A stretch of DNA of 41,691 nucleotides. Origin: Deltaproteobacteria bacterium. GTDB taxonomy: Bacteria; Myxococcota_A; UBA9042; PHBI01. Numbering within the stretch: the stretch's first letter is position 1; each line of letters starts with the position of its first letter. The stretch is from positions 1 through 41,691 of the forward strand of contig WYBB01000111.1 in NCBI GenBank assembly GCA_011526585.1. The letters are read 5' to 3'. This document shows, piece after piece, positions 10,338 to 18,989 of the stretch. The position numbers and the translations under genes are program-made. The notes below the pieces were generated by a model that saw only the letters and a program-made list of their open reading frames with translations, searched no databases and had not been told where the DNA came from.

Positions 10338-11558
10338 ATGCTCTTCGGCAAGCTCTTCTACGGGTTGCGCGGGGCGGGCATCAAGGTCTCGCCGACCGAG
10401 TGGATGGCGCTCGTCGAGGCGCTGGCCGACGGCCACGTCGAGCCGTCGCTGGACGCGCTCTACGCGGTCGGGCGCGCGCTCCTCGTCAAGCACGAGGCGC
10501 ACTTCGACGCCTGGGACCAGGTCTTCGCGGCGACCTTCGGCGACGGCGAGATGCCGGTCGCCCTCACCGAGGAGCTCCTCGCCTGGCTCGAGCAGCCGCT
10601 CGAGCGACCGGGGCTCTCCCCCGAAGAGCTCGCGGAGCTCGAGCGCCTCTCGCTCGACGAGCTGCGCAAGCGCTTCCTCGAGCGCCTCGCCGAGCAGAAG
10701 GAGCGCCACGACGGCGGCAACCGCTGGGTCGGGACGGGCGGCACCTCGCCCTTCGGCAACGCTGGCAACAACCCCGCCGGGATCCGCGTCGGCGGCAGCG
10801 GCGGCGGCCGGCAGGCGGTGCAGGTCGCCCAGGCGCGCCGCTATCGCGACTACCGCAACGACCGTGTGCTCGACACGCGCCAGCTCGCGGTGGCGCTGCG
10901 CAAGCTCCGGCGCCTCGCGCGCAAGGACGGCGATCCCGAGCTCGACATCGATCAGACGATCGACAAGACCGGCAAGAACGCCGGCGAGCTCGAGCTCGCC
11001 TTCGTGCCCCCGCGCGAGAACCAGGCGCGCGTCCTGTTGGCGATGGACGTCGGCGGCTCGATGACGCCCTACACGCGCCTGGTCGAGACCCTGTTCTCGG
11101 CGGCCTCCGGGCTCAACCACTGGAAGAAGCTCGAGTCCCTCTTCTTTCACAACTGCGTCTACTCGCGCCTCTTCACCTCGATGGACAGCGGCGACAACAT
11201 CCCGACCGCCGATCTCCTGAAGGACCGCCCGCCCGAGACCTTCCTGCTGCTGGTCGGCGACGCCTCGATGGCCCCGTCCGAGCTCATCTCGGCGCACGGC
11301 GCCATCGACTGGTTCGAGCGCAGCGAGACCCCGGGTCTCGTGTGGCTCCACCGCCTGCGCACGCACTTCACCCGCAGCGTCTGGCTCAACCCGATGGAGC
11401 CGCAGCACTGGCGCGGCTACACCGTCGACGTGATCGCGCGCCTCTTCCCGATGTTCCCGCTCACGCTCGAGGGGCTCGGTCAGGCGATCGATCACCTCGT
11501 CAGGAAGACCGCGCCGCCGCCTCCGCCGGCTCTCGATCCGCGCCTCTTGCGCGACTGA
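10338..11558 (+). CDS. VWA-domain protein, CoxE-like
   Basis: This 406-residue protein is the usual partner of a MoxR ATPase. The N-terminal helical half (1-125) resembles CoxE-like proteins, a Gly/Asn-rich spacer follows (126-160), and the C-terminal half is a von Willebrand A domain. The metal-site motif reads DVGGSM at 237-242, where DxSxS is typical, so the first Ser is replaced by Gly. It may bind metal less tightly or not at all. Family knowledge suggests a MoxR-VWA chaperone pair; the client is not evident nearby. A GGAGG at 10324-10328 sits 9 bases before ATG 10338. The last 67 bases overlap, tail to tail, the end of the minus-strand CapA-like gene. Confidence 0.88.
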   Translation: MLFGKLFYGLRGAGIKVSPTEWMALVEALADGHVEPSLDALYAVGRALLVKHEAHFDAWDQVFAATFGDGEMPVALTEELLAWLEQPLERPGLSPEELAELERLSLDELRKRFLERLAEQKERHDGGNRWVGTGGTSPFGNAGNNPAGIRVGGSGGGRQAVQVAQARRYRDYRNDRVLDTRQLAVALRKLRRLARKDGDPELDIDQTIDKTGKNAGELELAFVPPRENQARVLLAMDVGGSMTPYTRLVETLFSAASGLNHWKKLESLFFHNCVYSRLFTSMDSGDNIPTADLLKDRPPETFLLLVGDASMAPSELISAHGAIDWFERSETPGLVWLHRLRTHFTRSVWLNPMEPQHWRGYTVDVIARLFPMFPLTLEGLGQAIDHLVRKTAPPPPPALDPRLLRD

Positions 11559-12415
11559 TCGGCGCTCGCGCCCACCTCGGAGAGCGCGAAGTCGATCAGC
11601 GCGCCGCGGCGATCGAAGCGCGCGTGCGCCAGGACCCGCTCGCGCGTCGCGGGCGCGCGCATGTCGAAGACGAGGTTGCCCAGGCTGTAGGCGATGACCC
11701 CGCGCCCCCGGCGCTCGACCTCGTGCACCACGTGCGGGCCGTGGCCGACGACCAGGGCCACGCCGAGGTCGAGCAGCGCGTGTGCGATCGCGCGCTGACG
11801 GCGTGTCGGACCCGGCGAGAGCTCCTGGCCCCAGTGCACGAGCACGATCACCGCCGCGGCGCGGCCGTCGAGGCGCGCGATCTCGGCACGCACCATCTCG
11901 ACGAGGCGCGCGCCGGGCGCGTAGGCGATCGCCGCGAGCTCGCCCGGTCGCGCACCGACGTTGCGCCGATCGGTCACCGCGATGAAGGCGAAGCCGACGC
12001 CATCGATATCCTTTAATAGGGTGCGTCGGCCGGCGCCTAGCGCGTGCACGCCGAGCTCGTCGAGCGCGGCCTCGGTGGCGCCCAACCCGGCGAGGCCGGC
12101 GTCGAGGGCGTGGTTGTTGGCGAGCGAGACCAGATCGATGCCCGCCTCGCTCAAGGTCTTCGCGCGTGCGCCCGGCGCGACGAGGCGGATCCCGTCGCGC
12201 GCCTCGAGCGGGCCGTCGAAGAGCACGCCCTCGAGGTTGACGATCGCCAGGTCGGCCGTGCGCAGCGCGTGCGCATACGGACCGAGCGGTTCGTCGCCGC
12301 CGATCGGTACGACGCGACCCGCGAGCACCCGGCCGAGCGCGACGTCACCGCCGAAGACGAGCTCGATCGGTCGATCGGCGGTGAGCGCGAGCACGAGCGC
12401 GAGGCTCGCCAGCAT
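11492..12415 (-). CDS. CapA-family metallophosphatase-like protein (PGA_cap domain)
   Basis: This 307-residue protein resembles the CapA/PgsA family of calcineurin-like proteins linked to capsule or poly-gamma-glutamate export. Recognisable motifs are FGGDVALGR (about 21-29), NLEG (60-63), SLANNHALDAG (97-107), LVHWGQE and VGHGPHVV, which together give the metal-binding Asp, Asn and His set. A short hydrophobic N-terminus suggests export. No PgsB or PgsC partner is nearby, so a capsule role is not supported here. The last ~20 residues are basic and Gly-rich and are encoded where the gene overlaps the end of the VWA gene by 67 bases, so the tail may have grown by loss of an earlier stop. It follows the DUF3160 gene with a 3-base gap. 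Confidence 0.85.
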   Translation of the reverse strand: MLASLALVLALTADRPIELVFGGDVALGRVLAGRVVPIGGDEPLGPYAHALRTADLAIVNLEGVLFDGPLEARDGIRLVAPGARAKTLSEAGIDLVSLANNHALDAGLAGLGATEAALDELGVHALGAGRRTLLKDIDGVGFAFIAVTDRRNVGARPGELAAIAYAPGARLVEMVRAEIARLDGRAAAVIVLVHWGQELSPGPTRRQRAIAHALLDLGVALVVGHGPHVVHEVERRGRGVIAYSLGNLVFDMRAPATRERVLAHARFDRRGALIDFALSEVGASADQSRKRRGSRAGGGGGAVFLTR

Positions 12416-12418
12416 CGC

Positions 12419-15400
12419 TCATTTCCCGCCGGGCCGTGGGGCGGGCTCGAAGAAGCTCGAGACCCACGGCGGCCGCGGCGGCAGCTCACCGGCGAGGATC
12501 TTGGCGTGCCACTGCGCGTCGGTGAGGCGATCGCTGATCGGCTGCGTCGTCTCGTAGAAGCTGAAGACCCCGCCCTCGGTCATGCGCGCGCCGATCGCGT
12601 CGGGCACGGCGACGTAGATGCGGTCGACGCGGCCGATCCCGATCGTCAGCGCGACCTGCGAGGTGACGTTGGTGTGCACGTCGGTCACCAGCGCGATCCC
12701 ACGCTCCTGGCGGGCCGCGCCCGAGGTCAGGCCGTCACCCTTCTGTTGGCTCAGGAAGATCGCCTCGAAGGTGCCGCCGATCGTGCGCAGGAAGTCGATG
12801 TCGGCGTCGTCGATCGCCCTGCCGTCGAGCTGACGCTGGGCGATGGCCGCGAGGCGCTCTGCGAGGATGCGCGCGTTCATCGCGATCTCGTTGCCTTCGT
12901 CGTCCCAGAGGTTGCCCACGCTCGGCTCGTGCTCGGGGGAAAAGACGGCGTAGGCCCTCTTGGCCAGCGCCGCCGCCGCGCGGAAGAAGGCCGGGTTCGG
13001 CTCGACGAAGCCGCGCGGCTTCGGCAGCACGGGCTGCTCGACGTAGGTGAAGACCGAAAAGCCGCTGTCGCACTGCGCGCTGAAGTCCTGAAAGGCGTAG
13101 AGCACCGCGTCGTGCTTGAGCTGTGCGTAGCCGCCGAGCGCGCCCGCGACCAGGCGCTCCTCCCACGCCGGGCTCTCCGTGAAGAGCAGGCGCGCCTCGG
13201 CCGGGGTCTTCATCGGCGTCGCCATCGTGCGCAAGAGCGCGAGCCATGCGTGGTAGAGATCGGTCGTCCAGAGCGGGTCGTCCTGGGCGGGTGCCTTCGC
13301 CCTGAGCGCGGCGAGCTCGCTCTGGTAGGTGTCCTGCCAGGACTTTCCCTTCTCCTGTGTCAGCGCGATCCGCGCCGCAGCCGGCACGTCGAGCGCGGCG
13401 AGCACGTCGACCGAGGACGGCAACCCGCGCTGCGGGACCTTGGGGTGAGTGAGCCCGGTGAAGGTCGGCACGTCGAGCCCGAGCCGCAGCGGGAAGAACA
13501 TGAAGGCCGGCTCGCGCGCGACCGCGCCACCGCCGGCGTCGTCGGAGAGCGCCTGGGCGAGCCCGCGGATCCCGAGCTCGCCGAGCATCGCGCTGAGCGC
13601 CGCGTGGGCCTTGTTCTTGTCGAAGCGCGGCTCGACCACGGCGGGGTCCTTGGCGAGCAGCGCCTCGAGGTGGCTCACCGTCACGTCGATCGGCTTGCCC
13701 ATGAACGCGCCGACCATCTGGTCGATCGCGCGCCAGCGCTGGATGAGCCCCTGCTCCTGCATCGTGCGCACCAGCGCCACCGCGCTGGCGTCGAGCGGCA
13801 AGGGCACCATCGAGAGCCACTTCATCGCGATGAAGTAGCCGGCCAGCGGCGACTCGGCGTAGTGCCCGCGCGGCTTCATCTGCGAGAAGTCGACCGGCAC
13901 CGCGTCCTTGCGGCCGGGCACGGTGACCTCGATGAAGCCCTCGTGCGCCAGCGCCTTGTCGAGCGCGTCCTTCACGCGCGTGCGGATCGGCTCCGGCACA
14001 GCGGCCATCACCTTGGCGAGCTCGTCCTTCATACCCTCGATAGGAGGCTTTTCGGCGGGGCGATCCTCGTCGTCACCGGGGTAGCGCTCCGCGGGCTCGG
14101 GCAACGCCTCGGCCGCCGCCAGCGCCGCCCAGGCGATCGCGAAGTGGGTGGCGTAGTAGCGGCTGACCTCGTCATCGCGTGCCGCGTAGGACTTCATCAG
14201 CGCCTCGGTCAGCGTGCGCAGGTCGTCGGCGGCGCTGGTCTCGGCGTCCTTCAAGAGGGTCGCGACCTCGTCGCGCAGGGTCTGCAGCATCGCGTCGGCG
14301 GTGACGAACGGCGCGCGCCGCGCATACATCACCTTGTCGTAGGCGGTGAAGAGCTCTTTTTCGGTGCCCGGCCGGACGACGAAGCGGTTTCTCTGCAGCC
14401 GCTCGGTAGCGCCCTCGCCCCAGAGCTCGGGGTAGTCGACGAGGTCCTTGACGTCCTGCAGGGGGTAGTCCGTCGACAGGCGAGCGATCTCGTGCGCGCC
14501 GTCCTTGCCGCGCCGCTCGACCACGACGCTCGCCCCATCCGGCGCCCAGTCGAGCGCGACGATGGCGCTCGCACCCTCGACCGCGAGCGGGCTCCACGAG
14601 GCGCCATCCCGTCGCTCACGGGTGAGCGCGCCGCCTGGGCCGGTCGCGAGCAGGAGCGTCTGGTTGGTCGCGTAGTCGACCGCCGCGAGCGCGCCAGCGT
14701 CGGCGGGCACGGGCGCCGGCGCGTGCGTCGCGTAACGGCGCGGCAGCTTCGAGAGGCACCCATCGGCACGCCAGCTCTTCGGGTCGTCCGGATCGTCGCA
14801 GCGCGGCGGCGAGCCCCTGGCCGGCTCGCCTTCCTCGTCGAGATCGTCGAGCGCGTCATAGCCGATCGCCTTGAGCGCCGCCGAGAACGACTGGTCCCAG
14901 ACCGCGCGCGTATCGTGCGCGACGCCGAGCGCGCCATCTGCGCCGCCGCAGCTCATCGCCAGCGAGAGCCCGTCGCCCGAGTAGCGCGGGCCCGCGCACG
15001 CGCGGTCCGCGGGGGAGATGCGCCCGCGGTGCGCGCCATCGAGGCTCTGGAACCACACCTGTCTTGCGCCCGCGGCGTCGACGCGGGTGAAGGCGACCTT
15101 CTCGTAGCGGCCGACCGGCACGCCCATCGCACCGTCGCGGTTGCACGAGCTCGGGCTCACCGCCGAGAACGTGTACTCGAGCGGGGAGACATCCGGCTCG
15201 AGCTCGTCGACCGCCGGATCGGCGCCGGGCAGGGGCTCGGCTTCGGCCCCTTCGCGCGCGGCGTCGACGACGAAGAGATCGTACCCCTTGCCGCTCCGGT
15301 TCGACGCGAAGATCACGCGCGTGCCGTCGCGGCTCCAGGTTGGATCGCGGTCATCGGCCGTGTGCGCGGCGAGGACCCGCGGCGCACCTCCGCCGATGGC

Positions 15401-15769
15401 GACGAGCTGGATCTCGCGGCCGCCTTCGGGGCCGACCATGAACACGACCTGTTTGCCGTCCGGGCTGACGCGGGGACGCCGCGCATCGCTGCCCGGCGCC
15501 GAGAGCCTGTCGCCCGCGCCCGGGCTCACCTCCGCGCCGACCCCCACGCCCGCGTCGAGGCCCGCATCCGCGCGGATGCTCGCGTCGTCGCCGGCGTCCG
15601 CGCTCGCGTCGTCATCCTCGCCGACGCCGCCGTCCGCGCTAACGCTCACGCCGTCCGCGCTCACGCTCACACCGCCGTCCGCGCCCGCGTTCGGATCCGC
15701 GGGCCCGGCCTTCTTGCCGCAGCCGATCCCGAGCACGACCATCGCCACCGCGCCGATCAACTTCGCCAC
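12419..15769 (-). CDS. DUF3160 lipoprotein with an N-terminal beta-propeller-like region
   Basis: This large secreted protein (1116 residues) has a hydrophobic N-terminus ending in LGIGC, a slightly atypical lipobox, so it is probably a lipoprotein. A low-complexity Asp/Ala/Ser/Val/Gly linker follows, with a SVSADG repeat. Residues of about 80-420 contain PD40/TolB-like propeller repeats (SPDGKQVVF, SRDGTRVIFASNRSG). From about 480 onward the protein matches DUF3160: a long helical domain with ELWGEGATERLQRNRFV near its start and a conserved late segment with VTDVHTNVTS. The biochemical function of DUF3160 is unknown to me. GTG 15769 is chosen over an upstream TTG because GGAG lies 7 bases before it and the signal peptide begins there. 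It overlaps the FG-GAP gene by 13 bases. Confidence 0.85.
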   Translation of the reverse strand: MAKLIGAVAMVVLGIGCGKKAGPADPNAGADGGVSVSADGVSVSADGGVGEDDDASADAGDDASIRADAGLDAGVGVGAEVSPGAGDRLSAPGSDARRPRVSPDGKQVVFMVGPEGGREIQLVAIGGGAPRVLAAHTADDRDPTWSRDGTRVIFASNRSGKGYDLFVVDAAREGAEAEPLPGADPAVDELEPDVSPLEYTFSAVSPSSCNRDGAMGVPVGRYEKVAFTRVDAAGARQVWFQSLDGAHRGRISPADRACAGPRYSGDGLSLAMSCGGADGALGVAHDTRAVWDQSFSAALKAIGYDALDDLDEEGEPARGSPPRCDDPDDPKSWRADGCLSKLPRRYATHAPAPVPADAGALAAVDYATNQTLLLATGPGGALTRERRDGASWSPLAVEGASAIVALDWAPDGASVVVERRGKDGAHEIARLSTDYPLQDVKDLVDYPELWGEGATERLQRNRFVVRPGTEKELFTAYDKVMYARRAPFVTADAMLQTLRDEVATLLKDAETSAADDLRTLTEALMKSYAARDDEVSRYYATHFAIAWAALAAAEALPEPAERYPGDDEDRPAEKPPIEGMKDELAKVMAAVPEPIRTRVKDALDKALAHEGFIEVTVPGRKDAVPVDFSQMKPRGHYAESPLAGYFIAMKWLSMVPLPLDASAVALVRTMQEQGLIQRWRAIDQMVGAFMGKPIDVTVSHLEALLAKDPAVVEPRFDKNKAHAALSAMLGELGIRGLAQALSDDAGGGAVAREPAFMFFPLRLGLDVPTFTGLTHPKVPQRGLPSSVDVLAALDVPAAARIALTQEKGKSWQDTYQSELAALRAKAPAQDDPLWTTDLYHAWLALLRTMATPMKTPAEARLLFTESPAWEERLVAGALGGYAQLKHDAVLYAFQDFSAQCDSGFSVFTYVEQPVLPKPRGFVEPNPAFFRAAAALAKRAYAVFSPEHEPSVGNLWDDEGNEIAMNARILAERLAAIAQRQLDGRAIDDADIDFLRTIGGTFEAIFLSQQKGDGLTSGAARQERGIALVTDVHTNVTSQVALTIGIGRVDRIYVAVPDAIGARMTEGGVFSFYETTQPISDRLTDAQWHAKILAGELPPRPPWVSSFFEPAPRPGGK
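15630..15671. repeat. Two 21-base tandem repeats in the lipoprotein linker
   Basis: Two adjacent 21-base copies differing at two positions, followed by a partial third, encode the SVSADG-type repeat just after the lipoprotein anchor of the DUF3160 protein. They probably lengthen a flexible spacer between the membrane and the folded domains. Confidence 0.6.
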
Positions 15770-16332
15770 AACCGATCTCCTTCGAGCCGGAGCTCGTCCC
15801 AGCGGATCCTCGCACCTTCGCAAGGTGCGGCGAGCCGCGCCACGCCCGAGAACCCGAAGCCGTTCCAGCGGTACGCCGCGAAGCCCGTGCGCGCGCCCGC
15901 CTCACACTCGTGCACCACGAGCTCGTCGACACCATCGCCGTCGAGGTCGCGCAGCGCGAAGTCCGTGAACGGCCGCGCCAGCGCGGAGCCGCGCCAGCGC
16001 TCGACCCAGCGGCCGCCCTCGAATCCGACGACCCAGAGCGTCCGGCGCGCCGGCTCGCCCGCGCGCACGCCCTTGCGCGTCCACACCCCGAGCACGATCG
16101 CCTCGCCCGCGGAAAAGCGCGCGGCCTCCGCCTTGTAGGCCGGATAGATCGGGCTCGTGCCCGCGCCATCGCCGTCGCGCACGAGGAAGCCACGCTGGCC
16201 GTCGGCCGCCGCGAAGAAGCGCACGTCCTCGCGCGTGCCGTCGCCGTCGAGGTCGGCGAAGAGCTGCGTGGGCGCGGGCGGGCCGGGCTCGGGCTGGGCC
16301 AGGAGCGCGACGAGTACGAAGCAGATCGGCAT
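15757..16332 (-). CDS. Secreted protein with two FG-GAP-like calcium loops
   Basis: This is a 191-residue exported protein with an N-terminal hydrophobic signal (PICFVLVALLA). Two DLDGDG loops, near residue 27 (DLDGDGTREDV) and near residue 128 (DLDGDGVDELVVH), are typical of FG-GAP/VCBS repeats in which Asp residues bind calcium. The arrangement suggests a small two-bladed or propeller-fragment protein, perhaps acting with the downstream DUF3160 lipoprotein, which it overlaps by 13 bases. Four cysteines are present in the C-terminal half and the signal. I do not recognise a named family. A strong hairpin sits 9 bases upstream of its ATG. Confidence 0.75.
   Translation of the reverse strand: MPICFVLVALLAQPEPGPPAPTQLFADLDGDGTREDVRFFAAADGQRGFLVRDGDGAGTSPIYPAYKAEAARFSAGEAIVLGVWTRKGVRAGEPARRTLWVVGFEGGRWVERWRGSALARPFTDFALRDLDGDGVDELVVHECEAGARTGFAAYRWNGFGFSGVARLAAPCEGARIRWDELRLEGDRLWRS
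15777..15780 (-). promoter_or_regulatory. Ribosome binding site fixing the GTG start of the DUF3160 gene
   Basis: GGAG on the minus strand lies 7 bases before GTG 15769. It sits inside the coding end of the FG-GAP gene and is the reason for rejecting the longer frame that begins at TTG 15823. Confidence 0.65.
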
Positions 16333-16341
16333 GATTCACCC

Positions 16342-16364
16342 ACGACGCACGAGGCGTGCGTTGT
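16342..16364 (-). promoter_or_regulatory. RBS-proximal hairpin upstream of the FG-GAP gene
   Basis: A 7-base perfect stem (16345-16351 with 16355-16361, loop of 3) extends to about 10 pairs with one G-U. On the minus strand it ends 9 bases before the ATG at 16332, right against the presumed ribosome binding region. It could be a translational control element or a terminator for the upstream NamZ-like gene. No T-tract is seen. Confidence 0.35.
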
Positions 16365-16447
16365 CATCCGCGCGAGGCGACACAGGGTCGATCGACGAGG
16401 CCGGAGCATAGCACGCGCCGTCGCCCGCTCAACCGCCGCGGCGCCGC

Positions 16448-16468
16448 GCTGATCACCGGTAGATCAGC
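16448..16468 (-). terminator. Stem-loop overlapping the NamZ-like gene stop codon
   Basis: A perfect 7-base stem with a 7-base loop covers the TGA at 16453-16455. It lacks a T-rich tail. It resembles the stop-codon hairpins at 5997-6018 and 18869-18904. Confidence 0.4.
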
Positions 16469-17703
16469 ACGCCCGCGCGCCGCTCGCCGTAGGCGTCGAG
16501 GTCCTTCTTCCAGCTCGCCTCGATGCGCTCGGCGCTCTTGCCGGCGCGCACGTCCGCGATCACGCGCTCGGTGCCCCACACGCGCGCGTGGTTGTCGCGA
16601 AAGCTCGCCTGGCCCGGGTAGAGCTTCTCGATCGCCGTCCAGATCGCCAGCGCCGTCTTGATCGGCCGGAACGCCGCCGGATCGGTGATGAGGATCTGCA
16701 CGCCGTGCAGCACCTTGCGCTTGAAGGTGAACCAGTTCGGCCGGAAGGTCGTCGCGCGGAAGAGCACGCCGGGGAGCTTCCTCGCGCTCAGCTCGCGCTC
16801 GAGATCGGGCGCGACGATCCACTCGGCGCCGACCTGCTCGAAGGGCAGGGTGGTGCCGACCCCTTCGCTGACGTTGTCCGAGATCCCGCCGACCATGCCG
16901 GTCGCGGTGTAGAGCCACGCGTTGACGACGTGCGGGATCCCCGGCGAGGTCGGCACCCAGTGAAGTCCCGTCTCGTGCCACTGCATGTCGCGGCGCCAGC
17001 CCTTCATCGCGACGATCTCCAGCTCGCAGTCGATCCCCTCGACCTCCTTGTAGTAGCGCGCGACCTCCGCGATCGTCAGCCCGTGGGTCACCGGGAAGGT
17101 CGCCCACCCGATGAAGCTGCGCTGGCCCTTCTTCAGGACCGGCCCCTCGAAGACCTCGCCGCCGTAGGGGTTGGGGCGGTCGAGCACGATGACCGGCTTG
17201 CCCGCCTCGCCCGCGGCCTTCATGGCCTCGCCCAGGGTCGAGACGTACGTGTAGGTGCGCGAGCCGAGGTCCTGCAGATCGACCAGCAGCACGTCGATGC
17301 GCGCGAGCGATCCTGGCGAGGGGCGCCCCTTCTGGCCGAGCCCGAAGAGGTTCTCGACCGGCAGCCCGGTGTGCGGGTCGACCCCGGCGCCGGTCTTCTC
17401 GCCCGCGGACATGAACCCGCGGATCCCGTGCTCGGGCCCGTAGAGCTGCACGATCCGGAAGCCCTCCGCCTTGCCGGCGGCGACCAGGCGATCGACGGAC
17501 GGCACCCAGTCGTGGTCGACCGCGGCCGGGTGCGTCAGGAGCCCGACGCGCTTTGACTTGACGAGGTCGAGCCGCTCGCTCAAGAGCACCTCGAGCCCGA
17601 GCACGACCGCCGGCGTGTCCGGGGCCGCCGGCGCCACCGCGCTCGGCGCGTGCGCGTCCGCGCCGCCGAGGAGCAGCGCCAGGCTTGGATAGATCCACAA
17701 CAT
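16453..17703 (-). CDS. NamZ-like exo-beta-N-acetylmuramidase (DUF1343)
   Basis: The product (416 residues) matches the DUF1343 family, whose characterised member NamZ removes terminal N-acetylmuramic acid from peptidoglycan fragments. An N-terminal hydrophobic segment (PSLALLLGGADAHA) indicates export. Family signatures include VGLLTHPAA (53-61), LYGPEHGIRG (87-96, with the conserved Glu of PEHG at 91), DLQDLGSRTYTYVSTL, VLDRPNPYGG and GISDNVSEGVGTTLPFEQVGA. The expected role is cell-wall fragment recycling or degradation in the envelope. The frame is open upstream to 18309, but that part is antisense to the YkgJ gene. ATG 17703 places the start just before the signal peptide. It is divergent from the YkgJ gene with only 18 bases between start codons. 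Confidence 0.9.
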   Translation of the reverse strand: MLWIYPSLALLLGGADAHAPSAVAPAAPDTPAVVLGLEVLLSERLDLVKSKRVGLLTHPAAVDHDWVPSVDRLVAAGKAEGFRIVQLYGPEHGIRGFMSAGEKTGAGVDPHTGLPVENLFGLGQKGRPSPGSLARIDVLLVDLQDLGSRTYTYVSTLGEAMKAAGEAGKPVIVLDRPNPYGGEVFEGPVLKKGQRSFIGWATFPVTHGLTIAEVARYYKEVEGIDCELEIVAMKGWRRDMQWHETGLHWVPTSPGIPHVVNAWLYTATGMVGGISDNVSEGVGTTLPFEQVGAEWIVAPDLERELSARKLPGVLFRATTFRPNWFTFKRKVLHGVQILITDPAAFRPIKTALAIWTAIEKLYPGQASFRDNHARVWGTERVIADVRAGKSAERIEASWKKDLDAYGERRAGVLIYR

Positions 17704-17721
17704 CGGCGAGGATGATAACCG

Positions 17722-18291
17722 ATGAGACCCAAGGGCACGTTCCGGATCCTCGACGAATCGATCAAACAGCGGCCCGATCTGGCGCCCGCCGCGACCGCCG
17801 ACGGGGACGTGCCCGACGCGCCCGAGGAGAACCCCTACTGGACCTGGGACGAGCAGGAGCCGCACCCCGATCCGTCCAAGGGCTGCATCCGGCGCGGGCT
17901 CTGCTGCAAGTCCAACCCCGGCTGGTTCGCGCCCGGCGAAGTCGAGGCCGCCGCCGCGCTCAAGGGCCTCGAGCCCGACCAGTTCGTGCGCCAGTTCCTC
18001 GTCATCGATTCGATCGACCTCGACGGCGAGCGCGTCTTCGTCTTCGCCCCGCTCAAGCTCGGCATCGACGGCAAGCCCGCCATCCCTCCGGCCAGCCGCG
18101 CCGACGATCTCTACCGCGCCCTGCGCGGCCAGTGCATCTTCTTCGGCACCGCCTCCGACGGCGCGCCCGGCTGCACGATCTACGAAGCGCGCCCGACGGA
18201 GTGCCGCCTCTACGTCTGCACCAACGCCCCCGCCGACAACCCGACGCACGAGCAGATCGCCCGCCTGTGGGTCACGCCGCGTGATGCGTGA
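17722..18291 (+). CDS. YkgJ-family cysteine cluster protein
   Basis: This 189-residue protein has the cysteine pattern of the YkgJ/Fe-S-or-zinc cluster family: C55, C61 and C62 (CIRRGLCC), then C138, C151, C161 and C166 (GCTIYEARPTECRLYVC). The family is thought to hold a metal or Fe-S cluster, but its general function is unknown. No signal peptide is present. GAGG at 17708-17711 sits a good distance before ATG 17722, within the 18-base region shared with the divergent NamZ-like gene. The following nucleotidyltransferase-fold gene begins shortly after the stop. Confidence 0.85.
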   Translation: MRPKGTFRILDESIKQRPDLAPAATADGDVPDAPEENPYWTWDEQEPHPDPSKGCIRRGLCCKSNPGWFAPGEVEAAAALKGLEPDQFVRQFLVIDSIDLDGERVFVFAPLKLGIDGKPAIPPASRADDLYRALRGQCIFFGTASDGAPGCTIYEARPTECRLYVCTNAPADNPTHEQIARLWVTPRDA

Positions 18292-18339
18292 TAGCGTCGG
18301 CATGTGCACCTGTCATACGCCCAGATCGCGAGGCGCCCC

Positions 18340-18870
18340 GTGGGTCTGATCGACGTGAACAAGGCGCTGGAGACCGTCCAGCCCGCGGTGCGCCAGGCGA
18401 TCGAAGAGACCTCGGCGCAGCTCACCCGCCTCGGGATCCGCCACGCCATCGCCGGCGGGGTCGCGGTCGCGGCCCACGGCTATCTGCGACAGACCTCGGA
18501 CGCGGATTTCCTCGTCGGTGACGAAGCGTTCGAGCGGCACGGCTCCCTGGTCATGTTCAAGCCGGGGGTCCCCGTGACGGTTGCCGGCGTGGCGGTCGAC
18601 TACCTCTCGCCGACCGGCCTCGGCGCCCACGTCGAGGACGCCCTCGAGCACCCCCTCATGGCCGGCGGCCTGCCGATCGTCCCTGGGGAAGTGCTCGTAT
18701 ATATGAAGCTTTCCGCCTTCCGCCGGCGCGACCAGAACGACGTCATCGAGCTCGTGCGCCGCGGCGGTGTCGACGTCGCGAAGTGCCACGCCTACCTGGC
18801 GCGCCACGCGCCGGATCTCGTGCCGCGCCTCGAGGCCATGGTCGAGGCCGCAGAGACCGAAGACGCCTGA
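18340..18870 (+). CDS. Nucleotidyltransferase-fold protein (AbiEii-like or DUF6036-like)
   Basis: This small protein (177 residues from GTG 18340) has a minimal nucleotidyltransferase look. GIRHAIAGGVAVAAHGYLRQTSDADFLV carries the Gly-Gly loop and a DAD-like acidic pair. A second portion has VYMKLSAFRRRDQNDVIELVRRGG, typical of proteins annotated as nucleotidyl transferase AbiEii or DUF6036. No antitoxin-like partner with a clear operon link is visible, so a toxin role is unsupported. GTG 18340 has GAGG 6 bases upstream. A GTG at 18304 would add 12 residues. A 9-base stem that includes part of the TGA stop follows the gene. Confidence 0.7.
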   Translation: MGLIDVNKALETVQPAVRQAIEETSAQLTRLGIRHAIAGGVAVAAHGYLRQTSDADFLVGDEAFERHGSLVMFKPGVPVTVAGVAVDYLSPTGLGAHVEDALEHPLMAGGLPIVPGEVLVYMKLSAFRRRDQNDVIELVRRGGVDVAKCHAYLARHAPDLVPRLEAMVEAAETEDA

Positions 18871-18904
18871 GGGCCCGGAGCGAATCGTCACGGGACGGGC
18901 CCTC
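18869..18904 (+). terminator. First of two tandem strong stem-loops after the nucleotidyltransferase-like gene
   Basis: A perfect 9-base GC-rich stem (18869-18877 with 18896-18904, loop of 18) starts inside the TGA at 18868-18870. It sits immediately before a second hairpin and about 85 bases ahead of the permease start. A T-tract is absent, so the mechanism is uncertain. Confidence 0.5.
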
Positions 18905-18908
18905 GGTT

Positions 18909-18937
18909 CGGGCGCCGGATTTTCCTGACGGCGCCCG
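18909..18937 (+). terminator. Second tandem stem-loop before the permease gene
   Basis: A perfect 9-base stem (18909-18917 with 18929-18937) closes an 11-base loop containing four T residues. Together with the preceding hairpin it probably separates the nucleotidyltransferase-like gene from the permease transcript. Confidence 0.5.
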
Positions 18938-18989
18938 GCCATCATGCTACCGCTCTGCCGGAATCGCGCCCCTGACCAGGACGTTCTGC

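Noticed and set aside
11573..11691. A gene on the plus strand after the VWA gene
   Set aside because: The open frames there are antisense to the CapA-like gene and have no recognisable start or motif.
12044..16138. A 1364-codon open frame on the plus strand opposite the DUF3160 gene
   Set aside because: It is antisense to a gene with domains and a good ribosome binding site. Its translation is Arg/Glu/Asp/His-rich low-complexity sequence, a typical shadow of high-GC codon use.
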